From positions 1,567,085-1,631,084 of the forward strand of contig OW028579.1 in NCBI GenBank assembly GCA_932294295.1: a stretch of 64,000 bases of DNA, written 5' to 3'. Made by a program: the position numbers and the translations under genes. Source of the DNA: Alitta virens. Its lineage: Eukaryota > Annelida > Polychaeta > Phyllodocida > Nereididae. Shown here one piece after another: positions 46,495-57,257 of the stretch (position 1 is the stretch's first letter; each line of letters starts with the position of its first letter). The notes under the pieces are model-generated. The model saw nothing but the letters and a program-made list of their open reading frames with translations. It made no database searches and had not been told where the DNA came from.

Positions 46495-46683
46495 GGGCGG
46501 GGGCCTAGCTCAGAGGTAGCGCTCTGGGCTTCCAACCGCTGGGTCCCGGGTTCGATCCCGGTCGAGCCTAAGGTGGATGGCTGTTTCCTTCTTCGTCTCA
46601 TTGCCATGGTATCTGCCTGTCCTAATTAGCCCAACTGGTGCAGAAATACAGGACGTGAAGGCCTAATCACACACACACACACA
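46495..46683 (+). mobile_element. SINE family A, full-length copy, nested
   Basis: It begins GGGCGGGGGCCTAGCTCAGA (canonical box A), has box B GGTTCGATCCCGG, a complete body, AATACAGGACGTGAAGGCC and a CA tail. It is inserted in the tRNA-like head at 46418. Confidence 0.93.
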
Positions 46684-48017
46684 GAGTATCCCAGACTGGA
46701 TACTCTTCATGAGCTACATCCCAGCTGCATGGATGTCGATCACATGACACGGTAAAATAATTGGAGGTGCTTTCTACTTATCTTACGAAGATGATCTTAT
46801 ACCTCACTCAGAGTCAGTCTGATACTTTTTTGCACCTGCTTGATAGTTCATGGGGATGAGGCCCAAAGCAGGTGTATATTACATATGAGTGTTATTGAGT
46901 CATCTATGCTTCCGCGCTCAACAGTAGTCATATATATAAGTACATAGCACGTAAACCTCCTACATAAAGTGTGTGAATGGAGAAATGTTATATTTCATAA
47001 GCGTTATGTAGTTCACGAACCTCATCACTGACACCATCCTAGGAGCAAAACTGACTGGTTCCTAAGCACAGAAAAACTTAATAATCGTGCAATATTTTAA
47101 TGATAAGTAAGCTGCACTTTATCATGAGTCAGATGCATAATTAGAAGTTAGTCGATACAACAGTATCTTTGCTATTATATGGTTTGAAGCTTTAACCAGC
47201 TATTAGACATCTCAGTAAAGGTGTTTCTAAGTTTTGCTCTTGACTTTTATAGCTCTGGATAACTGGAGATAAACATAGCTTATGAGTTACTCCGTATGTT
47301 ATCGCAAGATAGATAAATAGCAAAAATATAATTAATTCAAATACCGTTATGTAAAAATAATTTGTAGACCCAATCGTCATTGTAAGATCGTATTAACAGT
47401 GAGGTAGAGGTGTAAGTCAGGGATGTACTGTAGCACCATCAGTACAGGGAAGCAGGCACAGCTGCTGTGATTCTGTAACATCATTGAGCGAGGTGATGTG
47501 AATTGTAGCTGATGTGAATGCAAGGTGATGAATGGCTTTATCATGAAACCCAGGTGTTAAATTCATTCTGCGAAATAGTCTGGTACCAGAATGTTGAAAA
47601 ATAATAATTGCACGGATGTAGTAAGCCACAGAGTGAGTATAGATTTAATGTTATATACCTAGAGATATGATATGATGGTCTAAAAAAAAAAAATTATTCC
47701 ACAAAAATGACGACAGACATTGTAAGCATTCATTGTCATATTCTCACTTTATAGAGCTCTGTAAACAATTTTATTTCAACATGATCTAAATCAAAGAAAA
47801 CGCGCTTGGAGAAGAACTCTTAAAATATTGTGGAAAAAGGAAATAAATGCAGACATTGAAAGGGTACCTTTGAAAAAATCTAGAATATGTTCAATCATTG
47901 CTGCGTTGGTATATACAAATCTTTGCGTCAGGGAAATGGAAATATATCCTAATCAAACAGCCAATGCGTTAATTAATATCCCACCATTCTGGATTCACTG
48001 TAAATAATTCTTTATTG
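46684..48017. other. Low-copy sequence, nothing recognised
   Basis: Short frames near 47192-47629 on the minus strand have no motif. The beginning (to about 46710) may be the displaced remainder of the interrupted SINE head. Confidence 0.4.
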
Positions 48018-48051
48018 AAAAAAAAAAAAAATATATATATATATATATATA
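48018..48051. repeat. Poly-A followed by (AT)n
   Basis: Fourteen A are followed by about ten AT pairs. It is a simple repeat. Confidence 0.95.
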
Positions 48052-49115
48052 ATAAAAAATAATTCGCTACCCGCTTTCAAAACATATCGTGTGCTATATT
48101 TTGGGATAATTTTTAGCAATTCAAGCTAATTAAATGTCTCAAACAGCTATTCCATTCCTCACCTGACAGTTATATTGCATTTTTGCTTTCGCTTGTTATC
48201 CATGCATTTGTGCTACCACTTCACCTAAATTTATGTTGCCTTGTTCAAAAACCTAGACTCAAAAGCTTGCAGAATAGCAGTAGATAAGAAACGTGGCCTT
48301 TGCAGACTCATGAAATATTCAAAGTAAAACAAGTTGACTTGGAGATGAATTATTGCTTTTGCAAGGTTTCTGTTTTTCGTTTCAGTTTTAAATTGCTTCA
48401 TTAATAACAGAAACTGCTGTGAGTTTTAAGTTCCATCTTGGTGAATTGAGTTGGTCATTGCCATAGAACAGTTTATAATTGATATTCTAATTTGGGCAAT
48501 GCAAGAAACGTATAAGTCATACTGCTTAGGGGAGAGGGAGAGGGGTATAGATGGCACAAAACTCTACTTATTCTTGTTGAGATCAATGAAATTTTTTTGA
48601 TGATCAAACTGACCCTATATAAGTCCGGGAATGGATTATTTTTTAGCAGACCCCAATATAACAAAAACCGGCTATACAGGTCAGAAAACATCCCTGCTGC
48701 ACCATCACAAATGGGGATTTAAAACTCCTAGATTGCCTAGGATAGATAGATATGTGCAGGCTGGATTAGTTTAGCAATAGAAAGCAAGGGGTCACCAATG
48801 TGGCTCAGTTATGTGTGGGTGAGGTGCCACCTTTTACTGTAATTACAGTACCCAATATTGAGTTTTAATTTCTGTCATACAGAATAAATAAAGTATAGCA
48901 TGTAACATAGTCATGTCTTTTTCTCGTGAATAATTTCATTGCCGATACATTTCAGAGCTGTCTACTTGATTTGAAAAACAAGGTCTCATTTCCTTTGATC
49001 TAGCAATGTTCTTTTCAGACAATAGTGAATCGTATCTTGTATTATCATTATATATAGTATTCCATAATACATTATGGGCGTCAAAAACCCTGCCTGAAAT
49101 GAAAAAAAAAGTATG
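48052..49115. other. Low-copy sequence, nothing recognised
   Basis: There are no frames above noise and no dispersed repeats recognised. Confidence 0.4.
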
Positions 49116-49313
49116 AAATGAAATATATTGTGTGTGTGTGTGTGATTAGGGCTTATTTCTGCACCAGTTGGGCTAATTAGGACAGGCAGAGGCCATGGCA
49201 ATGAGACGAAGGATGAAACAGCCATCCAACTTAGGCTCGACCAGGAATCGAACCCGGAACCCAGCGGTTGGAAGCCCACAGCGCTACCGCTTAGCTAGGC
49301 CAAATGAAATATA
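49116..49313 (-). mobile_element. SINE family A with 12-bp target duplication
   Basis: The element is 49128-49301. AAATGAAATATA flanks both sides (49116-49127, 49302-49313). The minus-strand head is shortened at its outer edge (ends at GGCCTAGC, lacking the G-rich start). The body is full length and the CA tail short. Confidence 0.94.
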
Positions 49314-49678
49314 CTAAAGAATATCACGATTTTAAAATATATATTTCATCTTTTATCATATCGACAGCGAAAGTCCATTAACTCACATTCTTCATTCTTT
49401 TCACCATAATTCCCAATGGACAACGTATATCCATTAAAGTTTCAATCAAAAAGAAAATGCTCTTCGCCTAAACCTCTTTCATCTAATGGGGATTTTATGT
49501 AAAAGGGGGCATATACTAATTTCAACACAATGCTACCTGAAAATGCTTTCAAAATACAGTGGTGTACCGCCCAAAGGCCAAAAAAAATAAACAGCCAGGG
49601 GTACACAAGAAAAATGAATCTGAACACTTAGCATATATCAAGCACACTTGGGTGTGCATTGTTCATGTATATACACAT
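49314..49678. other. Low-copy sequence, nothing recognised
   Basis: AT-rich DNA between a SINE and the purine array. Confidence 0.4.
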
Positions 49679-50169
49679 TTGAGAAGAGAAGAGAAGAGAA
49701 GAGAAGAGAAGAGAAGAGAAGAGAAGAGAAGAGAAGAGAAGAGAAGAGAAGAGAAGAGAAGAGATTCTGAAGAGAAGAGATTCTGAAGAGAAGAGAAGAG
49801 AAGAGAAGAGAAGAGAAGAGAAGAGAAGAGAAGAGAGGAGGAGAGGAGATCAGAAGAGAAGATAAGAGGAGAGGAGAGGAGAGGAGAGGAGAGGAGAGGA
49901 GAGGAGAGGAGAGGAGAGGAGAGGAGAGGAGAGGAGAGGAGAAGAGAAGAGAAGAGAAGAGAAGAGAAGAGAAGAGAAGAGAAGAGAGGAGAAAAGAGGA
50001 GAAGAGAGGAGAGGAGAGTGGAGGAGAGGAGAGGAGAGGAGAAGAGAGAAGAGAAGAGAAGAGAGGAGAGGAGAGGAGAGGAGAGGAGAGGAGAGGAGAG
50101 GAGAGGAGAGGAGAGGAGAGGAGAGGAGAGGAGAGGAGAGGAGAGGAGAGGAGAGGAGAGGAGAGGAGA
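49679..50169 (+). repeat. Purine pentamer array (GAGAA/GAGGA)n
   Basis: About 490 bp is almost wholly purine on the plus strand. Blocks of AGAAG units alternate with blocks of GGAGA units, with two GATTCTGAA interruptions near 49765-49790. Long [14 protein letters not shown] frames on the minus strand are artefacts. Mirror-symmetric purine runs can form triplex structures. Confidence 0.97.
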
Positions 50170-50604
50170 TAAATACCTTTCCCCCAAAAACTAAAGAAAT
50201 TACAATTTACAACCAAAAACCTCACTATTAAAACCGTTAATTTACAAAAATGTGGTCTTAATGGCGAAGTTTGTGATACTACAAGCTGAAACAATTTCAC
50301 AACCCAATTTTCAGCAATGGGGCTGCAGAAATCCAGCTTATTTCCCCTACCACCAGTTTATGCCACGTCCTGCCAAACAGCCTAATACAATGTTGCACTG
50401 GCTTTTATTTGATTTCCTGTCCAAATTGAGACCTAGGCTGTGGTGAGCAGCTCATATATCTGGGTAATCATATCAGTATCTGAATTAATGTCACTCTAGA
50501 CATAGAACGACCCACCACTGTGACAATATTGATTTATGGACTGCCACAATAAACACAGGTCAACGACTGACCCATATTGTGTGCCTTATTATCTGTATAA
50601 CAGA
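50170..50604. other. Low-copy sequence, nothing recognised
   Basis: A family L-like phrase (AATGTGGTCTTAATGGCGAAG) occurs near 50248. Otherwise nothing. Confidence 0.4.
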
Positions 50605-50647
50605 ACCTCGACATTAAGACCACAGTTACTGCAAGAGATGATCTTAA
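50605..50647 (+). repeat. Family L fragment, left of a nested element
   Basis: CCTCGACATTAAGACCAC and GAGATGATCTTAA precede the family D insertion. The sequence seems to continue at 51218 with TTAAGTGTGAGC. Confidence 0.5.
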
Positions 50648-51217
50648 AGCTGCATTGTCAGTCGGTTTCTGTACCAACAAAAAAGCTATCCGAATGAAAG
50701 AAAATGCTTCTTACTGATGAAATCGATAACCCAAACGGTCTAAATTGTACTAAATTATAAATTATTGCCGGAATTTATTACATCGACTTTGTTTACATTT
50801 AAGCCAATTATTCATTGCAACGTGATGGAGAGCGTCCCCGATTCGCGATTTCACAGTCATTTTGTGAAAAATTGAGGTCAGAATTGACCTACACATTGTT
50901 TTACATAATAAACTTGGAATTTTTGAAAATCGGACGAAAAATTAAGGCGCAGAATAATAAAATACATTACGAACCGTCGACGCTAATGACGTTCGTTTAT
51001 GCCTCGTATTCATTTCATTGGCCATAAAAGCACTTGCAATGTAAACAAATCGGCAATTTTTGATGGCATGAAAAATTAAATGCTAGGTGAAGTTTATCTA
51101 TTTTATAGATACTGTGAACCTAGCAAGGCCCTGATGGGATTTAATCTGGTTTTTTAGAAGACAATAAAAAGAATGAAACCGATTTTGGTCACTGTCATAT
51201 TGAGTGACAGTGCAGCT
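50648..51217 (+). mobile_element. Family D element, 570 bp, TTAA-flanked
   Basis: The ends AGCTGCATTGTCAGT and, reverse-complemented, AGCTGCACTGTCACT are flanked by TTAA on both sides. It shares GTCGGTTTCTGTACCAACAA and ATCGACTTTGTTTACATTTA with 38941-39467. It has an extra segment near 51080-51165 that the other copy lacks. There is no transposase. Confidence 0.85.
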
Positions 51218-51221
51218 TTAA

Positions 51222-51380
51222 GTGTGAGCAAACAGAGTAGATTGCAATGTGGTAAAAAAAATTCAATGAGAATATTAGGGAGTTCATCTTATTGGTAATG
51301 TGGTATAATTGTCATGTGGTCGAGGTTGTGATGTGGTATTTATTGTGATGGTCTTAGATGTGAGGTGGTCTTATAAAAGT
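51222..51380 (+). repeat. Family L fragment, right of the nested element
   Basis: Repeated GTGGT-centred words (ATGTGGTATAATTGTCATGT, GATGTGAGGTGGTCTTATA) resemble the degenerate array at 56645-57125. Confidence 0.5.
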
Positions 51381-51503
51381 AGTATATTATTTGAAACAAA
51401 CAACTATTATTTTGTTTTATATTATGGAAGTAGTGTACAATTAAGGATGGTATTATCGACACTTAAACTAGTTTGTTAATAAAATTGTTAACATTCTAAT
51501 GTG
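51381..51503. other. Low-copy sequence
   Basis: It contains GGTATTATCGACAC at about 51447, the reverse complement of the start of the next array. Confidence 0.5.
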
Positions 51504-51577
51504 GGTGTCGATAATACCTGCCCCTGTCGATAATACCTGCCCTGTCGATTATACCTGCCCTGTCGATAATACCCTCC
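51504..51577 (+). repeat. 17-18 bp tandem repeat, four copies
   Basis: The unit CTGTCGATAATACCTGCC is repeated with small changes (ATTATACC, AATACCCTCC). An inverse single unit upstream could pair with it. Confidence 0.9.
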
Positions 51578-52079
51578 TTTACGGTAGAATATTATTTAAG
51601 CTCATAAACAATTATGTTATAAATCGTCCAAAAAAAACTGAAATTATATATGTAACATACTGTTTCTTAGCTTTTATTTTCTTACGAAATCGTAAGGCAA
51701 AGTGCACTTTATATTTTACTAACCTTATTTTCCAAATAATCTGATCGCAATCCTTCAAGAATTTGAGTTGTTTAAGATCTTAAGTTGGTTTAATTACGTC
51801 AGTATCGGCTAATTTTAAAAGACAATGGTCACTGGTCAGGCATACAAAAATTAAACAAAAGATTGATTTGAATTAATACATGTATTAAGGACACTTATTT
51901 AATAAATTATTTATTTTGAGAAAATGTTGTCCGTAGATGACTATGGAGTGTATTCCAAAGCTTAGCACCTGCAAACATCGATGGTTTAAACATTTTACTC
52001 AAGTTTGCAGTCTCTGCAATGTTGTTTCCAAGGCACTCATTGGTACTCGCTGTCTATGCTGACGCCAGTGAACACAAAT
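51578..52079. other. Low-copy sequence, nothing recognised
   Basis: No frame or repeat of note. Confidence 0.4.
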
Positions 52080-52266
52080 GTGTGTGTGTGTGATTAGGGC
52101 TTTACGTCCTGTATTTCTGCACCAGTTGGGCTAATTAGGACAGGCAGAGACCATGGCAATGAGATGAAGGATGAAACAGCCATCCAACATAGGCACGACC
52201 GGTAATCGAACCCGAGACCCAGCGGTTGGAAGCCCAGAGCGCTACCTCTGAGCATGGCCCCCGCCC
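52080..52266 (-). mobile_element. SINE family A, full-length copy
   Basis: It has a complete head and body and a CA tail. Box B is slightly changed (GGTTCGATTACCGG on the minus strand). No target duplication is obvious. Confidence 0.9.
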
Positions 52267-52677
52267 TCAAGTAAAAACAAAACCCATAAATGAATAACAC
52301 AGTGTGAATTCCAAACCTGATGTCAACTCATCTGTACGTCTGCCTCTGGGAGCTGGTCTGACCCAGCCTGGTCATATATTTTTTTACTAAGAGCAGTCAC
52401 ATTTGTGTAGATTCTCTATATAGCCCACATGTGCATCTTAATAACTTTTTTTTAAAGTATGCGCATGGCATAGACAAGTCTTACAAAAGGCTCATAAACC
52501 ATGGGGTTTCGGACCTGTTAAACATATTAAACAATGCATAGGTTGGGTCCTAGAAGAATCATGTATATACATTTCATGGATAATAAATGAAATTTCCCAC
52601 CATTATTTTGTGATTACAATAAGGCCTATCTACACACTGTACAAACCCTGCAAGAGATGCTGAATGCCACCATAAGA
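52267..52677. other. Low-copy sequence with a family G-like end
   Basis: ACGTCTGCCTCTGGGAGCTG and GGTCTGACCC at about 52336-52367 are the reverse complement of the outer end of family G (41965-41996). The rest is not recognised. Confidence 0.45.
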
Positions 52678-52679
52678 CA

Positions 52680-52749
<70 letters not shown>

Positions 52750-52750
52750 G
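52678..52750 (+). repeat. CAG trinucleotide array, ~24 units
   Basis: (CAG)n with two TAG interruptions that put a stop in the glutamine frame. It lies outside any gene I can support. Confidence 0.97.
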
Positions 52751-53441
52751 CACAAAGACTGTCCAATTAGCATGGAGATTAGGGTGTGGCTGGTCCCCTT
52801 ACTTCGTCAGATTCAGCCAAACTATCTTTTACATGTAAAGTTTCAGGAAATTTTGATAAGGTTTGGGTATAGCAGTTTTGAAATGAAGTTTACTATGTGT
52901 TTTAATTTAGCGATTATATGAAAAAATCACTAAGTGGAGGTTATCTTTAAAAAAAAAGTTTCTGTCCTGAAATGTCAAACAAACTCCCCTCCCCCAATCA
53001 ATCCTCACATTGTCATTGGATTAGAAGTGGTGGTGAACATTACTTACGTATCAATAATGTGGTGCAGTAGGATCCGTCAATCAATTTTCGCCAGTGTATT
53101 GGTCTCTACTTTAGTGCAGTCTAATGGCTTTCTTGAATCCTTTGATGTGCAAGACATCTTTGATGTACTGGCTTAGTTTAAGATTCTAAATGCAAATGCC
53201 AAGTCTAGCATTTCCACCACAGATAGCAAACAATTTTTAAAAATGTTTAAAACTAGTTCCATAAATCAATAACTATTCAAATACCCGCTATAAATTCTGC
53301 TGGGAAGTTCTCTACCATCAGATTCAGGCAATAAGATCAAAAGTAGTTGCAGGTTATAAGACGGAACCAAATGTTGTCAAGAGAAATAAGTTTAAATTTA
53401 AATTCTGGCTCATTGCATCTTTAATATAAAAAAAACATAGT
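52751..53441. other. Low-copy sequence, no supported gene
   Basis: An 80-codon frame (52934-53176) has no recognised domain. It is not called. Confidence 0.35.
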
Positions 53442-53632
53442 GGTGGGTGGGTGAGTGATTAGGGCTTTACGTCCTGTATTTCTGCACCAGTTGGGCTAAT
53501 AAGGACAGGCAGAGACCATGGCAATGAGACGAAGGATGAAACAGCCATCCATCTTAGGCTCGACCAGGAATCGAACCTGGGACCCAGCGGTTGGAAGCCC
53601 AGAGCGCTACCTCTGAGCTAGGCCCCCGCCCT
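53442..53632 (-). mobile_element. SINE family A, full-length copy with short target duplication
   Basis: CATAGT stands on both sides (53436-53441, 53633-53638). The element is complete from the GGGCGGGGGCCTAGCTCAG head to a CACC-type tail. Confidence 0.92.
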
Positions 53633-53638
53633 CATAGT

Positions 53639-54538
53639 ACACATAGCACATTCTCACATATTACCTGCTTGACAAGATCATAGAGGCAGTTATTGATGTT
53701 GCAAAATACCAGAATGCTACCCCACCTCCTAATATCTAAAGTTGGGTCGACTATTAGCTACATTTTTTTCTGGTGATAACACTTTTGACTTATTATGTTT
53801 TCATTGGGTGTACCCAGAGGTTTTGATGGACACCTTGCATCACATTTCAGCAATGTTTCACTTAAAGTTTATATTTTAATGTAAATCTTATGCTTTTATA
53901 TTATGTTGCTTATTTTAGTTTTATCTTTTTATTTTAATTTTTATATTTATTTTGATTTTCTTAACAGGGTCCACATGAAAAACAGTTTAACTGATTGTAT
54001 ACACCCTGTGTAAATATGTTCAATAAATAAATAAATTGTTTTTATTGATCTGAATTTTAATCATATCGTCAGTATAATTAATTAGATTGCAAAATGCTAC
54101 CACACATGTCTTATACTGATGATTTGTTCTATCCCACAACAAATAAAATTCCCCATACCCCAACACTTACATACAGCAGCCCTATTAGCATTTACTTAGA
54201 AAAAATATCAATTTCAGGTTACAGTTTAAATTTAAAAAGTTTGTTATCCCATTGTGAAAATTTATCAATGTCTTGGCAACTGTAAATGCACAATTTATAA
54301 ATAAATAACAAATATATGTATTAATATATTTTTATACAACTTTTCATAGGATACAATTTGAAGATGTTGATTTATAATAGCCTAAAATAATATGAATAAA
54401 TGTAATATATTCAAATGTTATACAGTGTGAGGGATTGTCTATATGCACTGACAGGAGAATAAGATTATCCACCTTGTAGTCATAATCTTCCGTCCTCTCA
54501 CATTGAAAGGACAAACACCAAGTGGGCCAGGAACTGTA
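53639..54538 (+). other. Low-copy sequence with a 3'-tail-like end
   Basis: A T-rich stretch (53870-53965) leads to GTGTAAATATGTTC and (AATA)n including AATAAA near 54020. This resembles a LINE 3' end with a short-period tail. No coding remnant is recognised. Confidence 0.35.
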
Positions 54539-54887
54539 CAATGGCATCGATACAGGGGGGGGGGGGATGTGGGGGATATATACCCCCACTTTTTGATCAA
54601 TGCAATTATCCCCCATTTAAATCCACAATATAATGAAAATCCTTTTTTCTACACACTTTTCTTAGAAATATTTGTATTAAGTAGTTTTACACTTCATATC
54701 ACATACCGATACAATTAAATGCATCTAAAAATAGTTTGGCATCAATGATCCAGCATTGTTTTATCTCTTAACAAGTATCCGCATGTTAACTGCAGCCACT
54801 TTTACACAAGTCAGAAAGTCACAGTGCGACAGACTGAAGTACATAGGCCTGCATCCCCCCACCCGTCAATAGAAATCGACGCCCCTG
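54539..54887 (+). mobile_element. Family I MITE, 349 bp, second copy
   Basis: The right end AATCGACGCCCCTG is intact and the left end CAATGGCATCGAT is mutated. Inside are G12, GATGTGGGGGATATATACCC, and near the right end CATCCCCCCACCCGTC. It is collinear with 35955-36301, though substitutions are frequent. Confidence 0.8.
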
Positions 54888-55375
54888 CAGGAACATATGG
54901 TATATGAGTAAACTTTTTGTAAAATAATGAATACACTGCCTAATAATCAGATCATGGGAGTATTATCAGACAGACATGCAGTCACAGATGTTATGACATT
55001 ATAATAATGTTGATTTCAGCATTCCGCGGCTCCATTGACTCAATGAGTGATATGTTTTTTAAAACTGCTACACCTAAATCTTGTTCAGATTTCACAAAAC
55101 TTAGGGCAAATAATTTTCATGATCAACCTCATCACCAAGAAAAAGTCAGGCAGGCTCACTTAATTTTTTTTCAATTTGAGGGGAAACATTGACACCCTAA
55201 TGGAGGTATGCCTGTCAGTATTTCCAAAAGGCCGGATTCTCAAAGCTAAAGAAGTTAACTGCTAATTGTTTTCTCAGTTCAGGGCATCTCCACTCAAGCC
55301 AGCATCCCTTCAGCATCAGCAATGTTACATCATGGATAATTCTTTTCATAATTTGCTTCAATAAACCTATGCATT
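54888..55375. other. Low-copy sequence, nothing recognised
   Basis: There is a short 61-codon frame (55007-55192) with no recognised motif. Confidence 0.35.
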
Positions 55376-55585
55376 CCTTGATAACAAGGGGTGGGGGCCA
55401 AGCTCAGTGGTAGCGCGCTGGGCTTCCAACCACTGGGTCCCGGGTTCAATTCCCAGTCAAGCCTATGTTGGATGGCTGTTTCATCCTTCATCTTACTGCC
55501 ATGGTCCCTACCTGTCCTAATTAGCCCATCAGGTGCAGAAATACAGGACGTAAAGCCCTAATCCACCACACCACCACCTTGATAA
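55376..55585 (+). mobile_element. SINE family A, full-length copy with 9-bp target duplication
   Basis: CCTTGATAA flanks both sides (55376-55384, 55577-55585). The head has box A (AAGCTCAGTGGTAGCGCG) and box B (GGTTCAATTCCCAG). The tail is CCACCACACCACCAC. Confidence 0.94.
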
Positions 55586-56232
55586 TAACAGGGTGGGTAC
55601 CAGGGGCATAGCAGGGGGGGGGGGGGGGTGTTTTGTCACAACATGCCCCCTCCCCTCCAAGAACCCAAAGCCATAATGAAAATTATATGTACAAAATGAC
55701 AGAACAAACTTTGTATGGCATTTAAAATCTAGAAAGTAGTTATTAAGTTATGCCAGTTGGCAATATCTATAGCGAGTTTTTTAGGGTGTGTTTTTCCAAA
55801 GTTATGGGGTAACGCCCTGCAGTTTAACATACTTCAGCTGGGTACAAGGAGGGAGGGGGGGGGGGGCAGCAGAGAAACAAAAATAATTTGAATGGTATAT
55901 TAACTGTATTTGACAGTGCTCAACAAAAGTATTTGGATATCAAAATCACTTGCAATTATTTTGCCAGCATTTAACATTCAACAGCCAAGACAGTCACAGA
56001 TCAGATTGAAATATATGAGAGTAAGATTGTGAGGTTGAAATTACAGTGCATGAGAAAACAAATACTTTTGTGAAATTACATTCTGGTGAAAGTTGGTGTC
56101 CAGATATTTTCAATGCAGCACTGTATATATACTCTACTTATATATCATACCTCCCTCCCCTATGGGCACTATCTGCTGGTATGATGTATAATTCCTAATA
56201 GATAATTACCATTCCAAAAACTAAAAATGATA
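55586..56232. other. Low-copy sequence with G15 and G12 tracts
   Basis: Homopolymers lie at 55614-55628 and 55855-55866. The sequence between them has C-rich patches and no gene. Confidence 0.5.
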
Positions 56233-56330
56233 GTTATTGCCCCGCGGGACGGTGATTCAGGATTTATCACACAAGACTGCGTGAGCGCTCGAGTGTGATA
56301 AGCCTGAATCAGTCTCCCAAGGGCAATAAC
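56233..56330. mobile_element. 98-bp palindromic element
   Basis: The arms 56233-56271 and 56294-56330 are inverted copies: GTTATTGCCC, GATTCAGG and TTATCACAC on the left and the complements on the right. It should form a long hairpin with a ~22-base loop. A related, more diverged hairpin lies at 57258-57365. Confidence 0.75.
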
Positions 56331-56644
56331 TCACTAATACTATGAGAGTAGACAGCTTAAAAAACACATTTAAACAGAAAGTTATTCCCTCTTAGAATTG
56401 ATTGTTGTTAGTTGTGTGTCATCAGGTGGTTGATTTTAAACAGAATATGTATTGTCTGCAATGACTCAATAGTACTCCACTGCACAATGTGCACATGTAT
56501 CTTATTTTTCACAATGAAATAATTGAATAGTCAGGAATGTAAATCAGTTTTTTTTTTCAAAAAAATAAAATTCTAACTATAATTATCAAATTCTTGCTGT
56601 TATGGAAATATGAGCTTACGTAAAACCCGCCCATTAGATGCAAA
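56331..56644. other. Low-copy sequence, nothing recognised
   Basis: No features of note. Confidence 0.4.
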
Positions 56645-57125
56645 TTTGAGTTTAACAGGTGGTCTTCATATAGTTTTAAAAACTAGGTGGTCTTAATTGT
56701 GAGGTGGGCTTAATCATGCGCTGGTCTTTATGATGAGTTGTCTTTATTGTGACATTGTCTAATATTTTTATATTATTGAGGTTTCTCACTAGATAAGTGG
56801 TCTAAATAGTAAGGTGGTCTTGATTGTGAGGTGGTCTTGTATTAAGGTATTCTTGATAGCAATGTGGTTTTAATAATGAAGTGGTCGTAATAGTGAGTGG
56901 TCTAAATAGTGAGGTGGTCTTAATTGTGAATTGGTCTTATATTGAGGTGTTTGTATAGTAGTGAATTGGTCTAAATTGTTAGATGATCTTATAGTGAGGT
57001 GGTCTTAATTGTGAAGTGGCCTTATATTGAGGTGTTCTTATGGTAGTGATGCGGTTTTGATAATGAAGTGGTCTTAATAGTGAGGTGTCTGAATAGTGAG
57101 GTGGGCTTAATTATGAGGTGGTCTT
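56645..57125 (+). repeat. Family L degenerate array (GAGGTGGTCTTAAT)
   Basis: About 20 or more imperfect units contain GGTGGTCTTAAT, TAGTGAG or TTGTGAA words with variable spacing. Single words of the same type are scattered through the window (13040, 15257, 51340, 58060, 60085). The similarity to the 16-bp satellite at 34680 is clear by eye. Confidence 0.75.
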
Positions 57126-57257
57126 ATTTTGTGGTACTGTTGTTTATAAATAAAGCAGTTTTAATAGTGTTAAATGTTGCCATTTGTTTTCAATTATATA
57201 GCTGTTACTAATAAGATTGTTTATTGTTTGCCTTAGTTGTCACAAATCCTTCAGTGT

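Noticed and set aside
46495..46570. A functional tRNA gene
   Set aside because: Box A and box B are present, but the anticodon stem does not pair well, the acceptor ends do not match, and the sequence continues into a SINE body shared by twelve copies.
49638..50300. 220- and 174-codon Leu/Ser-rich frames
   Set aside because: They are artefacts of the purine pentamer array.
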